A stretch of DNA of 64,000 bases from Hyposmocoma kahamanoa (GCF_003589595.1 NW_020653945.1:24412361-24476360), one strand, 5' to 3'. Counted from the first letter of the stretch, positions 11,561 through 24,071 are shown. The notes: generated by a model not told the origin, from the sequence alone. Numbers and translations are program-made.

Positions 11561-11608
11561 CAACGTTCGGGCCCTTTACAGGTTCCATGGTCACGGCTGA
11601 TAAATATA
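11560..11608 (+). mobile_element. Penelope-like terminal fragment
   Basis: GTTCGGGCCCTTTACAGGTT followed by CATGGTCACGGCTGA matches the 5' flank of the Penelope-like frame at 53442-53475 (TTTCGGGCCCTTTACAGGT). It is a short orphan piece of that repeat. Confidence 0.5.
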
Positions 11609-11620
11609 TACAGTTTAGAT

Positions 11621-12240
11621 CCGAAAACAGTTTAATTTCACTAGGCATTTACAAAAAAGCGTTGCTAGTGCACAATGCTTTAGAACGGGACAATCGATGA
11701 CTTTTTCTGATTTTAATTTCAACGAGTTCAGGGCAAAAAAGAGTTTCAATTACTTTTTCTTTATTAAACACATTTTGGAATACCTTTATTAATGCCATTG
11801 CGATATTATAAGAATAAAAAAGTCCTACTTTTAAGTTATCCTCGATCCGATTATGATCTTTATTTTATTTACAAATGAAGGGGAGATGTACATCAGAGAA
11901 GCCATTTTTTAAGTATAATGTCTGACATTTCCTTTGAAAGCTTAGCTGGCCGCGTAAATGCTGAGAAATGCGTCCATATTTGTTGTTTACTTATACTTTT
12001 TTCCCGCTGTTTCTGATAAATTAAGCTATAAATTAACTCAGAGTGAGGGAGATGGCGGTTTTTCATTCAAAATTGCCGCGGTTGGGTTCAGTTAAATGAA
12101 TTCTCACCTTAATGCTGTCGGATTGTACCTCGCTTTCCGTTTTATAAATACTGTTTAACTTAAGTGTTTAAAAAACAACAATAACACACGTTTAAAACAA
12201 TATTATAATATGTTTATGACAATACTCAATTAATACCTAC
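11621..12240. other. Unannotated sequence
   Basis: No recognised frame or repeat. Confidence 0.4.
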
Positions 12241-12269
12241 TAGACCTTATCATAAACGAAGTAATCGTA

Positions 12270-12490
12270 ATTTTTAGCAAAATTTAGTTAGTAACATATT
12301 TGGAATCAGTAAAACGAGATCAACAACCCCATCTAATCGGAGTTTTAGTATATTATTTAGTTTCAGTTATATTGTTTAGCAAAATCAGTGTAATTGACAT
12401 TGTTCATACAAATAACACTTAGATACCAATATCTCAAAAATTACCAAAAAGCAAATGCGTTGTTTATGACAAGGCGGGCAGAATATGTAT
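12270..12490 (+). repeat. Repeat Z, copy 1
   Basis: Shares with 13379-13757 the ordered landmarks TAGCAAAATTTAGTTA, GAAATCAG-type, TAGCAAAA-CAG-GTAATTGACA, CAAATGCG and TTATGACAA-G-GGGCAG. An unclassified interspersed repeat, uninterrupted in this copy. Confidence 0.6.
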
Positions 12491-12559
12491 CGTAAAGTCC
12501 CTGTACAATGAGTGCCAGAACATGGACGTTAATTTCGGGGTAATGTCTATGATACCCTT

Positions 12560-12870
12560 ATTTCAGCCTGTTTGCACCCACTGCTGAGTATAGGCCTCCT
12601 CTTTATTGCGCCATTCTTTCCGTTCTTTTGCGAGTGGTTTCCAACTACGGCCTTGATGTCATCAATCCATCGGACATGTGGTGTGCCTCTTGGTCTTTTT
12701 GCGTCTCTTGGCCACCATTCCGTAACGTTCGAAACTGTCAAACGGCCCGTTCGAAAAATGGCGCTGTCATACATTCTTAGTTCTAGCTCCGATCGAAACT
12801 CAAATCTATAGGTCATCCAGATTTCGTGCTTCGAGAGTAGGGTGGGAGAGTAGAAAGTGGAGTTTCGCAA
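12560..12870 (-). pseudogene. RTE-like LINE 3' fragment
   Basis: The minus strand reads VTEWWPRDAKRPRGTPHVRW then IDDIKAV, the conserved P-D-KR-RGRP-RW-DD-K block at the end of RTE-like reverse transcriptases. It is followed by a 3' end of the type GAGGCCTATACTCAGCAGTG that closes many lepidopteran RTE copies. The rest of the element is absent. Confidence 0.75.
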
Positions 12871-12899
12871 TCTCTGCCTAACCCAGTGAGAAGAATCCT

Positions 12900-13370
12900 A
12901 ATGTTATGTATGTATTTTCAGATATATTAGATTTTGCCAGTGAAATCCATAACCAATACAGTTTACGCGACCCACTTTTTATAACTGGAATAGACGAGAA
13001 ATGTTTTGGCCTTAAAGTTTTTACGATTCCTCTGAGACTTTTATTAGTATTGCTTGTGACGAAACTGGAGCGTTCAGGAAATTGTGACGCAGTGCACGAA
13101 TATTACAGTATAACGACTAGATTTTCTCATCGGCGTAATCCTTTTTTAAATCCCGACCAAACAAGAAAGTTTAGTTTAAGTATGAAAAAGAGCTTGTGTC
13201 TATGTAGGACATTGTAGCTCCCAAAGATTGGCTTCAAAGTGTTTTTTATTTGAAGACTGGTTTAATCGAAGTGGTTCTGAGGTACGTTTGATCGGAACAA
13301 AAACCCAAATTAAATATGATAGTTTGATGTAAATTGATTTTGGTAGTGGTTTTTTCTTCTCCTAGCTGTT
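12900..13370. other. Unannotated sequence
   Basis: A 103-codon open frame at 12906-13217 shows no recognisable motif and is probably chance. Confidence 0.35.
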
Positions 13371-13530
13371 ACTCCATTGTTAGCAAAATTTAGTTATCAA
13401 CATATCTGAAATCAGGAAAATGAGATCTAACCTCGTATAAGCGGTTTTTTTATATTTTTTTAGTTTCACTTTTATTGATATAGCAAAAACAGCGTAATTG
13501 ACATTTTTCAAATGAAAATTCACCTTTGGG

Positions 13531-13676
13531 ATGGCTCTGCTACATATTAACTAGCCACTTTGGATTCAATTGACAACCGTACCAAGAGGTTTATAGGTGA
13601 CTCGGAATTAGCTGCAGAGCCCTGAACACCGCCGTAAAGTTCCCTGCTTATCGGTATTTTACAGGATATATTACAC
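13531..13676 (+). pseudogene. Internal LINE RT C-terminal fragment
   Basis: Matches 59512-59670 in nucleotide sequence and decays from the same protein block (LATLDSIDNRTKRFIGD). It has neither the 5' nor the 3' end of the element, and it sits inside repeat Z. Confidence 0.7.
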
Positions 13677-13713
13677 GATTTAATTCTTTAGGTGCCAATA
13701 ATTCCAAAGTCAC

Positions 13714-13756
13714 TAAAATGCAAACGGGTTACTTATGACAAAGAGGGCAGTGTTGT
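13714..13756 (+). repeat. 43-bp direct repeat, left of MITE Y
   Basis: The unit starts TAAAATGCAAACGGG and ends GGGCAGTGTTGT. The second copy is 14349-14391, with one base differing. It forms the end of repeat Z. Confidence 0.9.
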
Positions 13757-13758
13757 TA

Positions 13759-14348
13759 ACCGCTCACGCGATGCGCTCCTCCTACCGCAAAATGGCGGCT
13801 ATTTGGTTTCGCAAAATAGAAAACGATTCAGTTTAAATACAAGTTTTTATAAATAAAAATTATTATTCTGCATTGCTAAATAAATACCCTCCGTACTACC
13901 AACAAAAACATTTCAAATAAAATGCAGTAATACACCGCATATCCTGTACTTAAAAAGCACTAATGACATTTTTGGCGTACTTGGATAAATATGATAATAA
14001 TCCGTTTAAGTGGTTCTAACGTTTACGTATAGTTTATAAACATTTATATTCAGGGTAAACTTAAAAAACGATACTTACGTTATGTTTTCAATAAATAAAC
14101 ACCGAAATCACCAGCCCAAACAATAATACACACGATTGTCGTGACGTATTTTTGAAGTTGTTTATTTTTTTTAATGACAGACCCAGGCATTAAAAACTTT
14201 ATGGTTTGCTAGAGTAGTTACCGAAATAGCAATTAATATTAGTTCTTTTACCTGTTATAACTTCGATATCCGATAAATCGGTATAAAAACATCACCGGCA
14301 CCTCTAGGTGTGGTATGCGTCTTCGGCCGCATGTATCGCGTGGGCGGC
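13759..14348. mobile_element. MITE Y, copy 1
   Basis: A 590-bp non-coding element, shared almost throughout with 37211-37798. The termini are inverted: ACCGCTCACGCGAT at left and the inverse of GCCGCCCACGCGAT at right. Both ends abut TA, the target duplication of Tc1/mariner-type elements. It contains TTTTTGAAGTTGTTTATT and TTTATGGTTTGCTAGAG. It has no transposase, so it would depend on one supplied in trans. Confidence 0.85.
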
Positions 14349-14391
14349 TAAAATGCAAATGGGTTACTTATGACAAAGAGGGCAGTGTTGT
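14349..14391 (+). repeat. 43-bp direct repeat, right of MITE Y
   Basis: Second copy of 13714-13756 (42 of 43 bases the same), starting at the TA that abuts the right end of MITE Y and ending at another TA. Confidence 0.9.
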
Positions 14392-14709
14392 TAAGCTCAC
14401 TAATCGAATCAAGTCATTAGAACGAGATTTCGCTATGAGGAGCGCTATGGTTAGTATCTACAATGACATCAATTCAGTACATCGCCTAATACTTTTTGAG
14501 TAAAAAGCGGGCGAAATTACGTGTTACTAATTTGAAAAAGCTAACAATAATAAAACAGAAATAATTACAAATTAATAAACTTGATTGCTGCAAATCTGTG
14601 ACTTAGACTAAAGAATTATATCTGCTATGGGTACCAGAATAACGAAATTATATTCTCGGGCACTAGCTTTCACTACTTTAGAATCAATGTACCAATGTGT
14701 CCATCCTTT

Positions 14710-15005
14710 TTTTATGATAATAAGGGATGGGACGAAAAAGTCGTGCGCCTGATTGTAAACGACACGCCTGTCCACAACAGTTGCAGTACCAGTCAGAGCT
14801 TTAAGTCGCAAAGATCTGAGGGGCACTGCCACTGTGCCTATCAACATAAGACATAAATTGAAAAGTTCCACGTGCTTGTAATTTCACCAGTACCTTTACC
14901 CTTCAAAACCTGAACGCAGCAATCCTCACATTACCACTTGGCGATATATATAGGTAAGGTTTCTGTACTTTCCTGGACAAACTCCTTCACAAGTAGCTCT
15001 ACTGC
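14710..15005 (+). repeat. R300, copy 2
   Basis: Full-length member: GGGACGAAAAAGTCGTGCGC at left, then ACACGCCTGTCCACAACAG, CAGAGCTTTAAGTCGCAAAG, ATAAATTGAAAAG, CTTCAAAACCTGAACGCAG and TCCTGGACAAACTCCTTCAC at right. Confidence 0.82.
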
Positions 15006-16689
15006 TACTAAATTGCACCGAATCCGTGACCTCCTCTAGCAGCCAAAGTGTTAACCTCTGATCTGCCGTTAGTCCTTAAAATACATATAATGTCATTGTA
15101 AAAACATAACACTATCTGTTATATACATAAAGCGCGGCCCGATCGTTGGAAGTCTATATCGACCATATATTTTACAAAATAGATTTTGTCGACGTACTGG
15201 TCTTTTCTATCTTCCCATTAATAATGTCCTGTTGGAGCGTCGTACATATATTAGATACGTAATATCCTGAGCCAGACTCACTGCATATCCTATGTCTCTC
15301 TAGGGACTAGCACGTTTTCGAAATTTCCATGCTTTTTCGGTCGCTGACTGCATATTTGTTTACTGTTAACAGTGTTTTTGTCTGGGCAGAAACGGTGTGT
15401 ACATATTTTTACCGCCAAACAGTACTGCTGGATTCTAAGTTGAAGGATAGACAAAGCCAGTACAATCCCATGCACTAAGAAATGTCAAGAATCTTTTGCA
15501 TTACTAGTTACTTTCCATCAGTTGAAACTATTTCTCGTTTTAAATGACGTACAAAGGTTACTTTACGGATGTCGGTAGTTTTGATGACGTCACTGTGTCC
15601 AGTCCACTTATTCTATTTGGTATATTTCAAAATGCCAGGTAAAGTCCCACACATTCGTTCCTAGTAGACGAGTGGAGCAGATGCAATATCGGATATAATG
15701 GAATGTATAAAGTTATGTCATCAGGTAGGTTTCGAATAGACGTTCCAATAACAACCCTCAGTTGCCAACTAGTAGCTGCAAAGATTTTCCTCCCATTTTT
15801 TTTTTCTAAAGGACATTTAGCAGTTGATCCCTGATGGCATTGATTGCGTCACCGAACATAAGGGCGAGCTCAAACCTCTTAGCCCGTATCATAAATTAAG
15901 CAGCGGGTCTGATAGCATCAGGTGAGTACGGAGACACTCTCCCGAAATAAAAATTCGGTAGGAAGAGTAATCATCCGAAGAAAAATCTTAACAGTGCAAT
16001 TTGAAATTTAACTTCGAATAACTAAAGTTTTTTGAGGGAACTACAAAATGCTGAAAGTTGGTAATAGTAATATATTGCGTTAAAAAATGTTTGCTACATT
16101 AGTTTTAAAGCTATTTCTTTATCAATTGTAAAATGGATTTACAATCAATCAATTATTTTATTGTAATAATTTACAAAGCTCCAATATCAAAATCAGATCT
16201 CGAACAATTTATGACCACTTACATTATGAAGAAAGGAAAATTTGTCGTCAGAACTGAGAATTCCCTTCTGACCAGCAGCTTTAAATCTATAAAAAGAAAT
16301 GAGAAAAAACATGTCTTTCATTATCCTTATTACATTTCCTGAATTGAAAAATTATTCTTTTGTGGATAGGCGTCAACATATTAAATTTCGATTTAAGCTT
16401 GTTAATATAAAGACGATTTTCAATTGCTTCTTTTTTTACAAAAATGGTTAAACATCAACCGAAATTGAACTGTATAAGTTATGCAATCATGACGGTTATT
16501 CAGTTTATTATAAACGGTAACTAAAACATGTATAGGCTACGGTAGCGGTTATAAGGACAGGTTATCTACACCTTAAACCTCTACGCATAATGGCGTAGAG
16601 TACATTACTATAAACGTTTTCTATAACTGTAAAGAACATAACGTAGGATGCTAACTGGTTTAACTTGAAGAACATGACCTCCTAGGCAA
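15006..16689. other. Unannotated sequence
   Basis: No supportable gene or known repeat. A 69-codon frame at 16133-16342 has no recognisable motif. Confidence 0.4.
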
Positions 16690-17470
16690 CTGCCAGATCG
16701 GGTTCCGCCGTATTCCGTCTACCAGCTATATTGTATTTACATACTTTTAAAAGACATAGAGAGTTTCGTGGTATACTTTGACTTCCCTAAAGCATTTTAC
16801 AGAGTTTGGTATGACAACATTTTGGACAAATTTTCATCATATACAATTTTTGTTATTATGTAGCACACTTCCTGGAGGCAAATTGATATACATAGTTTAG
16901 TTTTCACACAAAGGAAAACAAACACGCTTCAAAATGTATCCGTACCGATCTATAACCTCTTAGGTTAAATTTTTCTGCCAACCTAAATTTTGGTTGCCGT
17001 ATCAAGTCCATTGCAAACACTGCAGTTAAGAAAATTAGAATCCTATCCAAGTACAGACGGTATTTCTCGTCGTACAGTTTCTAAATCTTTATCTTGTTCA
17101 ATTTCGGTCTTGTATTGTTGTTACCTTCTGCCCGCTGTCAGTTGGATGATCTGTACCTGTTAAAGCCCTCAGTTAAGAAACTGGTTGATAAAAACTGCTT
17201 TGCGGAGGCAAACCTCCAATACCACACAATCACCACCGTCGAATAGTCTGACTGATATTTTACACGATACATTCCGGGGTTCACAAGTGTTTCATCTTGC
17301 TCCTATCCACTACCGGTCAATCAAGTGCGGTAAGGGATTTCACCTTTATATTGTAGATGTTACATTTAATCGCACAAAGGGTTTTAATTCTACTTTCATT
17401 ATGCGTCCAATTAGGCAGCAAGACTTTTTACATGCAACTCAAATCGAAACGTTGCATATCGTTTACATCT
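16690..17470 (+). pseudogene. Decayed CR1/Jockey-type reverse transcriptase
   Basis: Several frames together give CQIGFRRIPSTSYIV (the QxGFR block), then VVYFDFPKAFYRVWYDNIL (RT motif A with its aspartate, normally DLSKAFDRVWHD). Much later comes RSIKCGKGFHLYIVDV with NRTKGFNSTFIMR, the C-terminal HP-V-VP-RT-FE-SF-R block. Motif C (YADD) was not found and the span is short for a full RT, so there are internal deletions. An old copy, unlike LINEs A and B. Confidence 0.7.
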
Positions 17471-18875
17471 TCATTTTACATCACCTGAGATTATAGGCAA
17501 ACGTCGATATTAGTTTAAAAAAATTTCTAAAGACATGCGAAATCTCAAAATAAGCTAAAATTGGGCTCAATCAAAATTAGTGGCTATGATTAAAAACTCC
17601 TTTTCAAAGACAGGGTGTGTCGTGACAAGAGTTTATAGAGCTTGAGAAAATTGGATTTCAAATCAACCTTTTCAAGCAATTTCCCTAATTTGGCCTTTTA
17701 CTCAACTATGTCACCTTGGCATAAAAATCTTAAACGTTTGCGTGACCTGTTTAACAGTTTTGACCTTGTTTTGTCGTTACTAAGAATATAATCGTGATTG
17801 AATGAATATAAAAGTGAAGGAATGCGAATTAATCATAATAATTCAAGGCCCCTTGTGAATTGTAACAAAACAATTATATCTACAATTTTTTGTTGGACTT
17901 CACTTTTACCAATTTGAAAATAACGGTGTCATAGAGAGAAGAAATTTGCATCTCGTATCGTCCATTTCTGTTTCGGCAGCTGGAAGAACAACATCTTTGT
18001 TAATAATCTTAGACGTACCTAACAAAAGAAAACGATGGGACAGTCGTTTGAAAGCTTATAAGTTAAGTTCATGATTAACCTACCGTCAGGGTCGTATCAG
18101 AAACAAAAAAGCACTACAAAACGTGGACGTTTAATTTTTTTCTATTTATTGAACATACCGTTCGTTACTGCCGACTGGTCCAGCTACAGGTATGGTGCAT
18201 GTAAAATCCTGGAACCGACCACGCGCCGCAGGCTGAGCCAGGCTCAATGGGGTACAGGGCTTGTAAAATCTAAATTGTACTTATTTTACTGATTGATATA
18301 GATCATGACACGATGAGCTTATTTATGAAAGCTCGCATTTTGTCATACCAATAGCTCGTCCTTCGTCTGTGTCAAAATGAGTCTCCAGTGACTACACCCT
18401 ATGTCATATTCATTGAAAATATTCACATCCAATCCACTCCATCCAAATCCGCTCTCTTATTTGAGCTTATAGAGTTCCAAGTTTTATCATAATATATTAC
18501 AACCCTGTAACATTATGTCAAAACGCCATACGGTTGGGGGTGAAGTACATTAAAGGACAAATTCTGGCAACTGGATATTACCACATGTGGTTTTAGGTCG
18601 ATGTTCAGTACATTATTGTTGTTGTTGATAGTTCAATAGTTATGGTGATAAAATTGCGGTGGTTAGACTGTACAGGCTGTAACCGTAAAGTGTGCCCTCG
18701 CGATTTTTCAGTAAACATAAGAGATATCAAAAATTTCAAAGTGATGTCGAAAGTAGGTATGTTATTTAATAAGTAAAACGACATCATTAAGTTTTCAAAC
18801 TAAATCCAGAAATGTCTAAAATTTTAACATTGAATGGTCCCATACCATAGCCTATGACATTCGTAGATAAGTTTT
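17471..18875. other. Unannotated sequence
   Basis: No recognised gene or repeat. Confidence 0.4.
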
Positions 18876-19015
18876 ATGTCCACTTGCACTAAACTTAAGT
18901 ATGTCTTAAACCAATGCTTAAATTGATAAGACACTCTTAACACAATGTATTAAGAGTCTCTTTTGCATTGCAATTATTGGTTTAAGACGTACCTAGGTTT
19001 AGTGCAAGTGGACAT
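18876..19015. mobile_element. Fold-back MITE
   Basis: A 140-bp near-palindrome. ATGTCCACTTGCACTAAAC at the left is the inverse of the right end, pairing continues through GTCTTAAACCAAT and ATTGGTTTAAGAC, and there is an inner AAGACACTCTTAA / TTAAGAGTCTCTT pairing. It is non-coding. Confidence 0.85.
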
Positions 19016-19748
19016 TAGTTGACTTAGTTTAAGAGGTTACGATAAGTTCACAGATTTTTAAACTGCTATTATATAAAGTAATAAAACTATCTTTTAACAT
19101 GATAAAAACAACGTTCATTTTTAAGTGCAAAATTTTGTATTAAAAGCAGCCGTTCGAAACTAAAGCCTCTTTATGAATATTAAATATATCTGAGCGTTTG
19201 ATGTAAAAACTTGAAAATATTTTACTTTTATTTAAAAAAGTTATTGATGTCATTAAGTAACGCACTCTCGATATGGAATAATCGCCTCGGTACACTTAAC
19301 GATTACACCCTTTATAGACAGAATCTGTTACGCTTAAGAACTATTTATAACTAGTAATTCAACACTGCAGTAATTAATCACTCCAAACAAACAAACAAAT
19401 AAAAACGAACGTGCGTTCCTTTCCTTTATGTGATCGATTCCAAAGTTGTTTCTTAGTATATTTTCAGTGGCTAATGACCGTAGTTTGAATAAATAATAAA
19501 CAGAGGCATGTGGTTAGTTTTATTAACGTTTTCTAACTAAATTATTTCCTAAATGAAGTTATCCTTCACCGTATTGATGAAGAATATTGGGCAGGGAAAC
19601 TATAGAAATGGGAAGACGTCATTTCGTCAAGAAAGAATAGATGAAGGTACGTGAAATGTTCTACTTGCGTTGAACCAGCATTAAGTGATGTAATAGTGAA
19701 ATAAACGTGTCACACATTCTTCGTATCAAAATGTAAATTTGTCTGTGG
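19016..19748. other. Unannotated sequence
   Basis: AT-rich, with no recognised feature. Confidence 0.4.
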
Positions 19749-19836
19749 GGTTAGGACGATACGGTGCGACTTGCGCGGGAGGGATATCTCGCGTTTTATG
19801 TCACACTCGCGCAAGTCGCGCCCTTTCGTCTTAGCC
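19749..19836. repeat. Imperfect inverted repeat, GC-rich
   Basis: The left arm 19749-19777 (with GACTTGCGCG) and right arm 19808-19836 (with CGCGCAAGTC) pair over about 29 bp with several mismatches around a 30-bp loop. Its GC content stands out from its surroundings. It could be a short MITE or a structured transcript. Confidence 0.7.
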
Positions 19837-21624
19837 ATACTGTTATAAACCAGTTTTAAAACCGACTATGACTGACTTTGTTCAATCTCTGAAGAGAAGC
19901 CTTCTTCTACTTTCTAGTATGTGTTATATTTTAACCTATTGAATAAATTATATTTTTGTATTCAACAAACATATTGGAGAACTTATTTACGAATAAATAA
20001 TGTATTAAACGTCACATGAAAAAAATTAATTTATTTGTATCTACACACTTCTGAAACTTCTGAGAAAAGAAAAAAAAACTCGTTTATTACTTAAGTTCTT
20101 CATATAAAAGGAAATTCGATCTTATCAAGCCCTGGAAGGCAGCCAATAGGATCCGATTACCAACTTCACGTTCCCAATGAGGAAACTGTTTGATCGTATT
20201 TGCTTAATAAACTTGGTTATTTCATTTCAGGATGTTAGATAAAGTTTCTAGATAAGGCTAGGTTCAATAGACCCGTTTTTTAGGCCTTGGTGCGTTAGGT
20301 CAAAAGAATAGCGATCATGTGATGCCATTGAGTTTCTAGTTGAGGAAAATCTTCATCCATACCACCTATATCCAGTTGTCAGGTCATCAATTAAGGCAAG
20401 TCATCAGAAGATAAGCGGGAAAAATTGTTTAGCTAGATCAAATGGTTCAGGTGTTTACTAATAATATACGATAAAAAATATAAAAAAATATACAAAATAT
20501 CCAACTTTGTGGAGATATTTAAGTACTACAGAGAACCTGCAAAATTTTGATCTTCGACTGAAGTCCTATACTTATTAAATTCACATTTATCCCAAAATTT
20601 AAAAATTGCCCAACGGTTTAACGACATGTCGTGTCACCCGCTGCCCCGTCAGTCGCCATCGGGCGCTTGTGGACGTCGGATCTGTGTCAAATTTTCTCCG
20701 CCTGTTCTGGTTTTATTCGTATTAATTTTCAGACACGAGTGGCGGCCCGCCACACCTCAAATGAAAAAATGTAAGCTCGTGTTGAAATGCCTCGCTTTAA
20801 CTGAGCGTATGATTTTTGTGATACTCGATATTTGCGATAAGAACAGTAGCACGTTAATATTATTTTGCGACGGCACAAATGTGGCATAAAGACATGCAAA
20901 CCAAGGCCAACAAAGTAGCGAATAGTGGATCAAAGTAAAAACTCGCCAAAAAGATAATGCTTTTCAAATTCCGGAAGTCCACAAAATAGACTATAGTAAT
21001 GGAAGTTCGCACATCGGTCAGTTCTAAATTTTTCTATGTTGGTTCTAGTGTGAGTATACTCAGGGTTAAATCAATTACTGTGATACGCACCAGTAACTGT
21101 TCCCGTATCAATGAATTATATCCAGTGACGTTATCTGAATTGATATGGCTTTGCAAACCGTGTAGACGGTCTAAAGAAATGAGGTTTATTTCATCCAACG
21201 CTAACACCATTACAATGCATTAATGTTTCGTGCCAGTATTGCTTTCAAACAATTTTCTGCCTACATGCGTTTCGTAAACTGAAAACATAGTTAAAAATCG
21301 TGACGCACGAACCACATGTTGTCACGTGAGCCGGCAAAATCCATTAGGACCGCGGTTACAGCAACATAACAGAGATTTTAGAAAATCAATAGCATAGCCA
21401 CGGTATTATTACTTTTAAATAGGAGACGTTCTGAACACGAAAGCATGAAAGTAGATAGTTGTACCAGAAAGACTGAAAGAAAGAAAAGGGACCAAAATAT
21501 CCGCGCGAACTTTACAATTAATTCCACCTTTACCATTAATCTGTTGGTGTTGACAGGAAAGTCCAGAAAACTCCATCATTATGTCATACTACCGATTCGT
21601 ACGAACGGCTCTACTTTTTTATTA
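19837..21624. other. Unannotated sequence
   Basis: An 87-codon frame at 20626-20889 is relatively GC-rich but matches no family I recognise. The broken frames that follow (20990-21600) may be a decayed transposase, but I cannot name one. Confidence 0.35.
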
Positions 21625-21893
21625 TGATAACAAGCTATAAAACGAACAAGTCATGCGCTGTTGGCGACTGTACCACTCAACTTTAAATCGCAAAGACCTG
21701 AGGACTGCCACTGCGCTCATCATCCAAAGTCATAAGTTGACAAGTCTCATGAGTCTATAATTCTATCAGCACTCTTAACCTTCAAAACCGAAACGCAGAA
21801 ATACTTACAACACTGCCTGGTGGGAGAAATAGTTAAGCAATACTTCCCTGGACGAACTCTTTCACAAGGAGTCATACTGCTACTTTTGCTTGC
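21625..21893 (+). repeat. R300, copy 3
   Basis: ACGAACAAGTCATGCGC, CAACTTTAAATCGCAAAGAC, CTTCAAAACCGAAACGCAG and CTTCCCTGGACGAACTC in order. The ACACGCCTG block near the left is deleted. Confidence 0.8.
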
Positions 21894-24071
21894 TTTCTAT
21901 TCCTAAGGCTTGCTTCTTCTTTCATAATGAGTACTGCAAATGAGTGGAATACTACTCTGTTTATATTTCTATATCTTTATTTCCCGTTAACTACTATTTG
22001 GGTTATTCAGTACAAAAGTTAATTAGTTTGTTTTGGATAAACGAGTAGTATTGTTGGTGACAATTAACAATAGATAAGATTACGGTTATAGCGTGTTATT
22101 TGTATATTTTATTAAAAGGAAGACAACCTCTGCTTCAATTGTAAAATAAACAATCAAGAGGTTTACTATTATCTTCAAACAACAGTTCAGGTCCTTCAGA
22201 GAGGAGATCCAGAACTAAAAATGAACGAAGTTTGAAACTACGAAACTGTTTGTATATAATTAAAGAATCTTAGTAGTTGAGGTATGTTTATTTCGTCTCT
22301 TACGATGATGACATTGGTTTGTGTGACACATGTGACATTACATTTAGTGGACTATGAATAATTAAGAACCATAATTTGGTACCCTTGATATATATATAAA
22401 GAACACATAAGTTCGATTATACGTCAAAAGTACTTTTATCACAAGAAAGTAAAAAAAAAACAAAGCGAACTACATGAAACAAATTATACGTGTGTGAAAT
22501 TTTGTAACTCTCTGATTAAAGCATAACAAGTTATCAACTAATTTCGTTTGTAGAATCATTAAATTTGCCATTTTGCAAATGTGGCCTTATTACACCAAGG
22601 GTGCAATTTATGTAACAATAAATTCAAACAATCATGCGAAAGATTGAAGTGTTATTATGGCAAAAATGAGTAAATTCACTGTCCAACTTAAGCACGTAAA
22701 GAAGAATCGTAACAGCGACTAATAAGAACCCAATGGACTATCTGATAATGAAGCCCACTAAATTGGTACTTCCCTTGATTGAACGCTATTAACCAACGAG
22801 AAATTGCCCACGAATCGGACCTTGTGATCTTCGAAAAAGATTGGCTGACTTAATTCAATCACTCATTTGTGTAACTCAAGGCAATTTTGTGGTATTTTTA
22901 TTGGCTTGATTCAGGTACCGGTGAGAGAATCTCAAAAATGACTCTAGATTCTCTAGATGTCATTATTGAGATTGAGTATGATGGATCACCAGGACAGTTG
23001 AACTTTAAGCAAATCCGAAAAAGACTGTAAGGTGAGTAAGGTACATCAAAAACTGAAATATTATATTAAAGAAAGATTAAAATATGGTAAGTTCGTGTAT
23101 TGAAATTGTGTATTCCAAGCGTTTGCTATATTTGAGTGGAAGTAAGTAAATTCAGTCAAATTATAGTCAATAGAGAGCAATCAATTACAGACCAGTATTT
23201 TCATTCCAATTTAGGAACATATTATAACGATGTGATTTCATTCATCAATACGAATATATTGTTACTATGGGGACACCCTGAAATAACGAAAAAAAAACAA
23301 CGGTTCTATTTGCTCCAATATACCTAAATATGTATTTATTATGTATAATAATGACAACAGTGATAATACTGGAGATATGGCGTCCATTGTGTGTGTCCCA
23401 ATTGTTTTGTCCGCAAACTGGTTAATTCAAGACGCGCTAACAAATTGAGGCAGTTGGATTTCTGGGGCATACTGCTTGCAGCATAAATCTTAGCACGGTG
23501 TATATCGTTAGCCGGTTGAACCTGAGTTCCTGACCCCAACCGACTATGCCATTGCCAGGAAATACTATAACAATAAATGCTTTATTTCGGAAAAATTATC
23601 GCTAGTTGATTAGTAAAACTTAGGCTGAACTTATTTCTAACGTAATTGTAGATAGCATAATGAACTAACTTTCTTTCTGTTGTGTAACGTACAAACTAGA
23701 TACGATACGGTAACTTTACGATTTGTTGTACGATTGACTTCTTTTTCTTAACGCATAGATGGCATATACTATATTGCTTGTCATCATGGTGAAAGAATTT
23801 GTCAGTTAGCATATAGTACTTTCCGATTGTTGTCTAGGGTGCACCAGACGTACAGGAAAAGAATATAAGAGCGCGGCAAGGCTCCTTTGCATGATTGACA
23901 TTAAAATTCATTACACTATTGCAAAACTTCGCTTTCATTTCGTAATACGGTAATATAAATTGAGCTTTAGCTACAATTTTGGTACTTATTAAAGTTACAC
24001 ATAGGACTCTTTTCGTTTCATCAGGTACCATAACAAAAGACAATCGAATCGCTTCACAATTCGCTTTTTAA
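21894..24071. other. Unannotated sequence
   Basis: About 2.2 kb with no recognised gene. A short TATATATATA run lies near 22390. Confidence 0.4.

Larger units (their letters stand above)
13379..13757 (+). repeat. Repeat Z, copy 2, interrupted by a LINE fragment
   Basis: Homologous to 12270-12490 but split. The left half ends near 13530 (CACCTTTGGG), the right half resumes near 13680 (GGTGCCAATAATTCC), and a LINE piece lies between. The right end runs directly into MITE Y. Confidence 0.6.

Noticed and set aside
14608..14871. Open frame on the minus strand
   Set aside because: It lies in R300; the same peptides (LIGTVAVPLRSLRLKA, NQAHDFFVPS) appear wherever R300 is read in this frame, including 41414 and 51468, with no conservation of frame.
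18071..18292. 73-codon open frame
   Set aside because: No motif, and a length expected by chance.
20626..21620. Decayed piggyBac-like transposase
   Set aside because: Peptides such as FRASIAFKQFSAYMRF are suggestive, but the DDD core and order could not be established.
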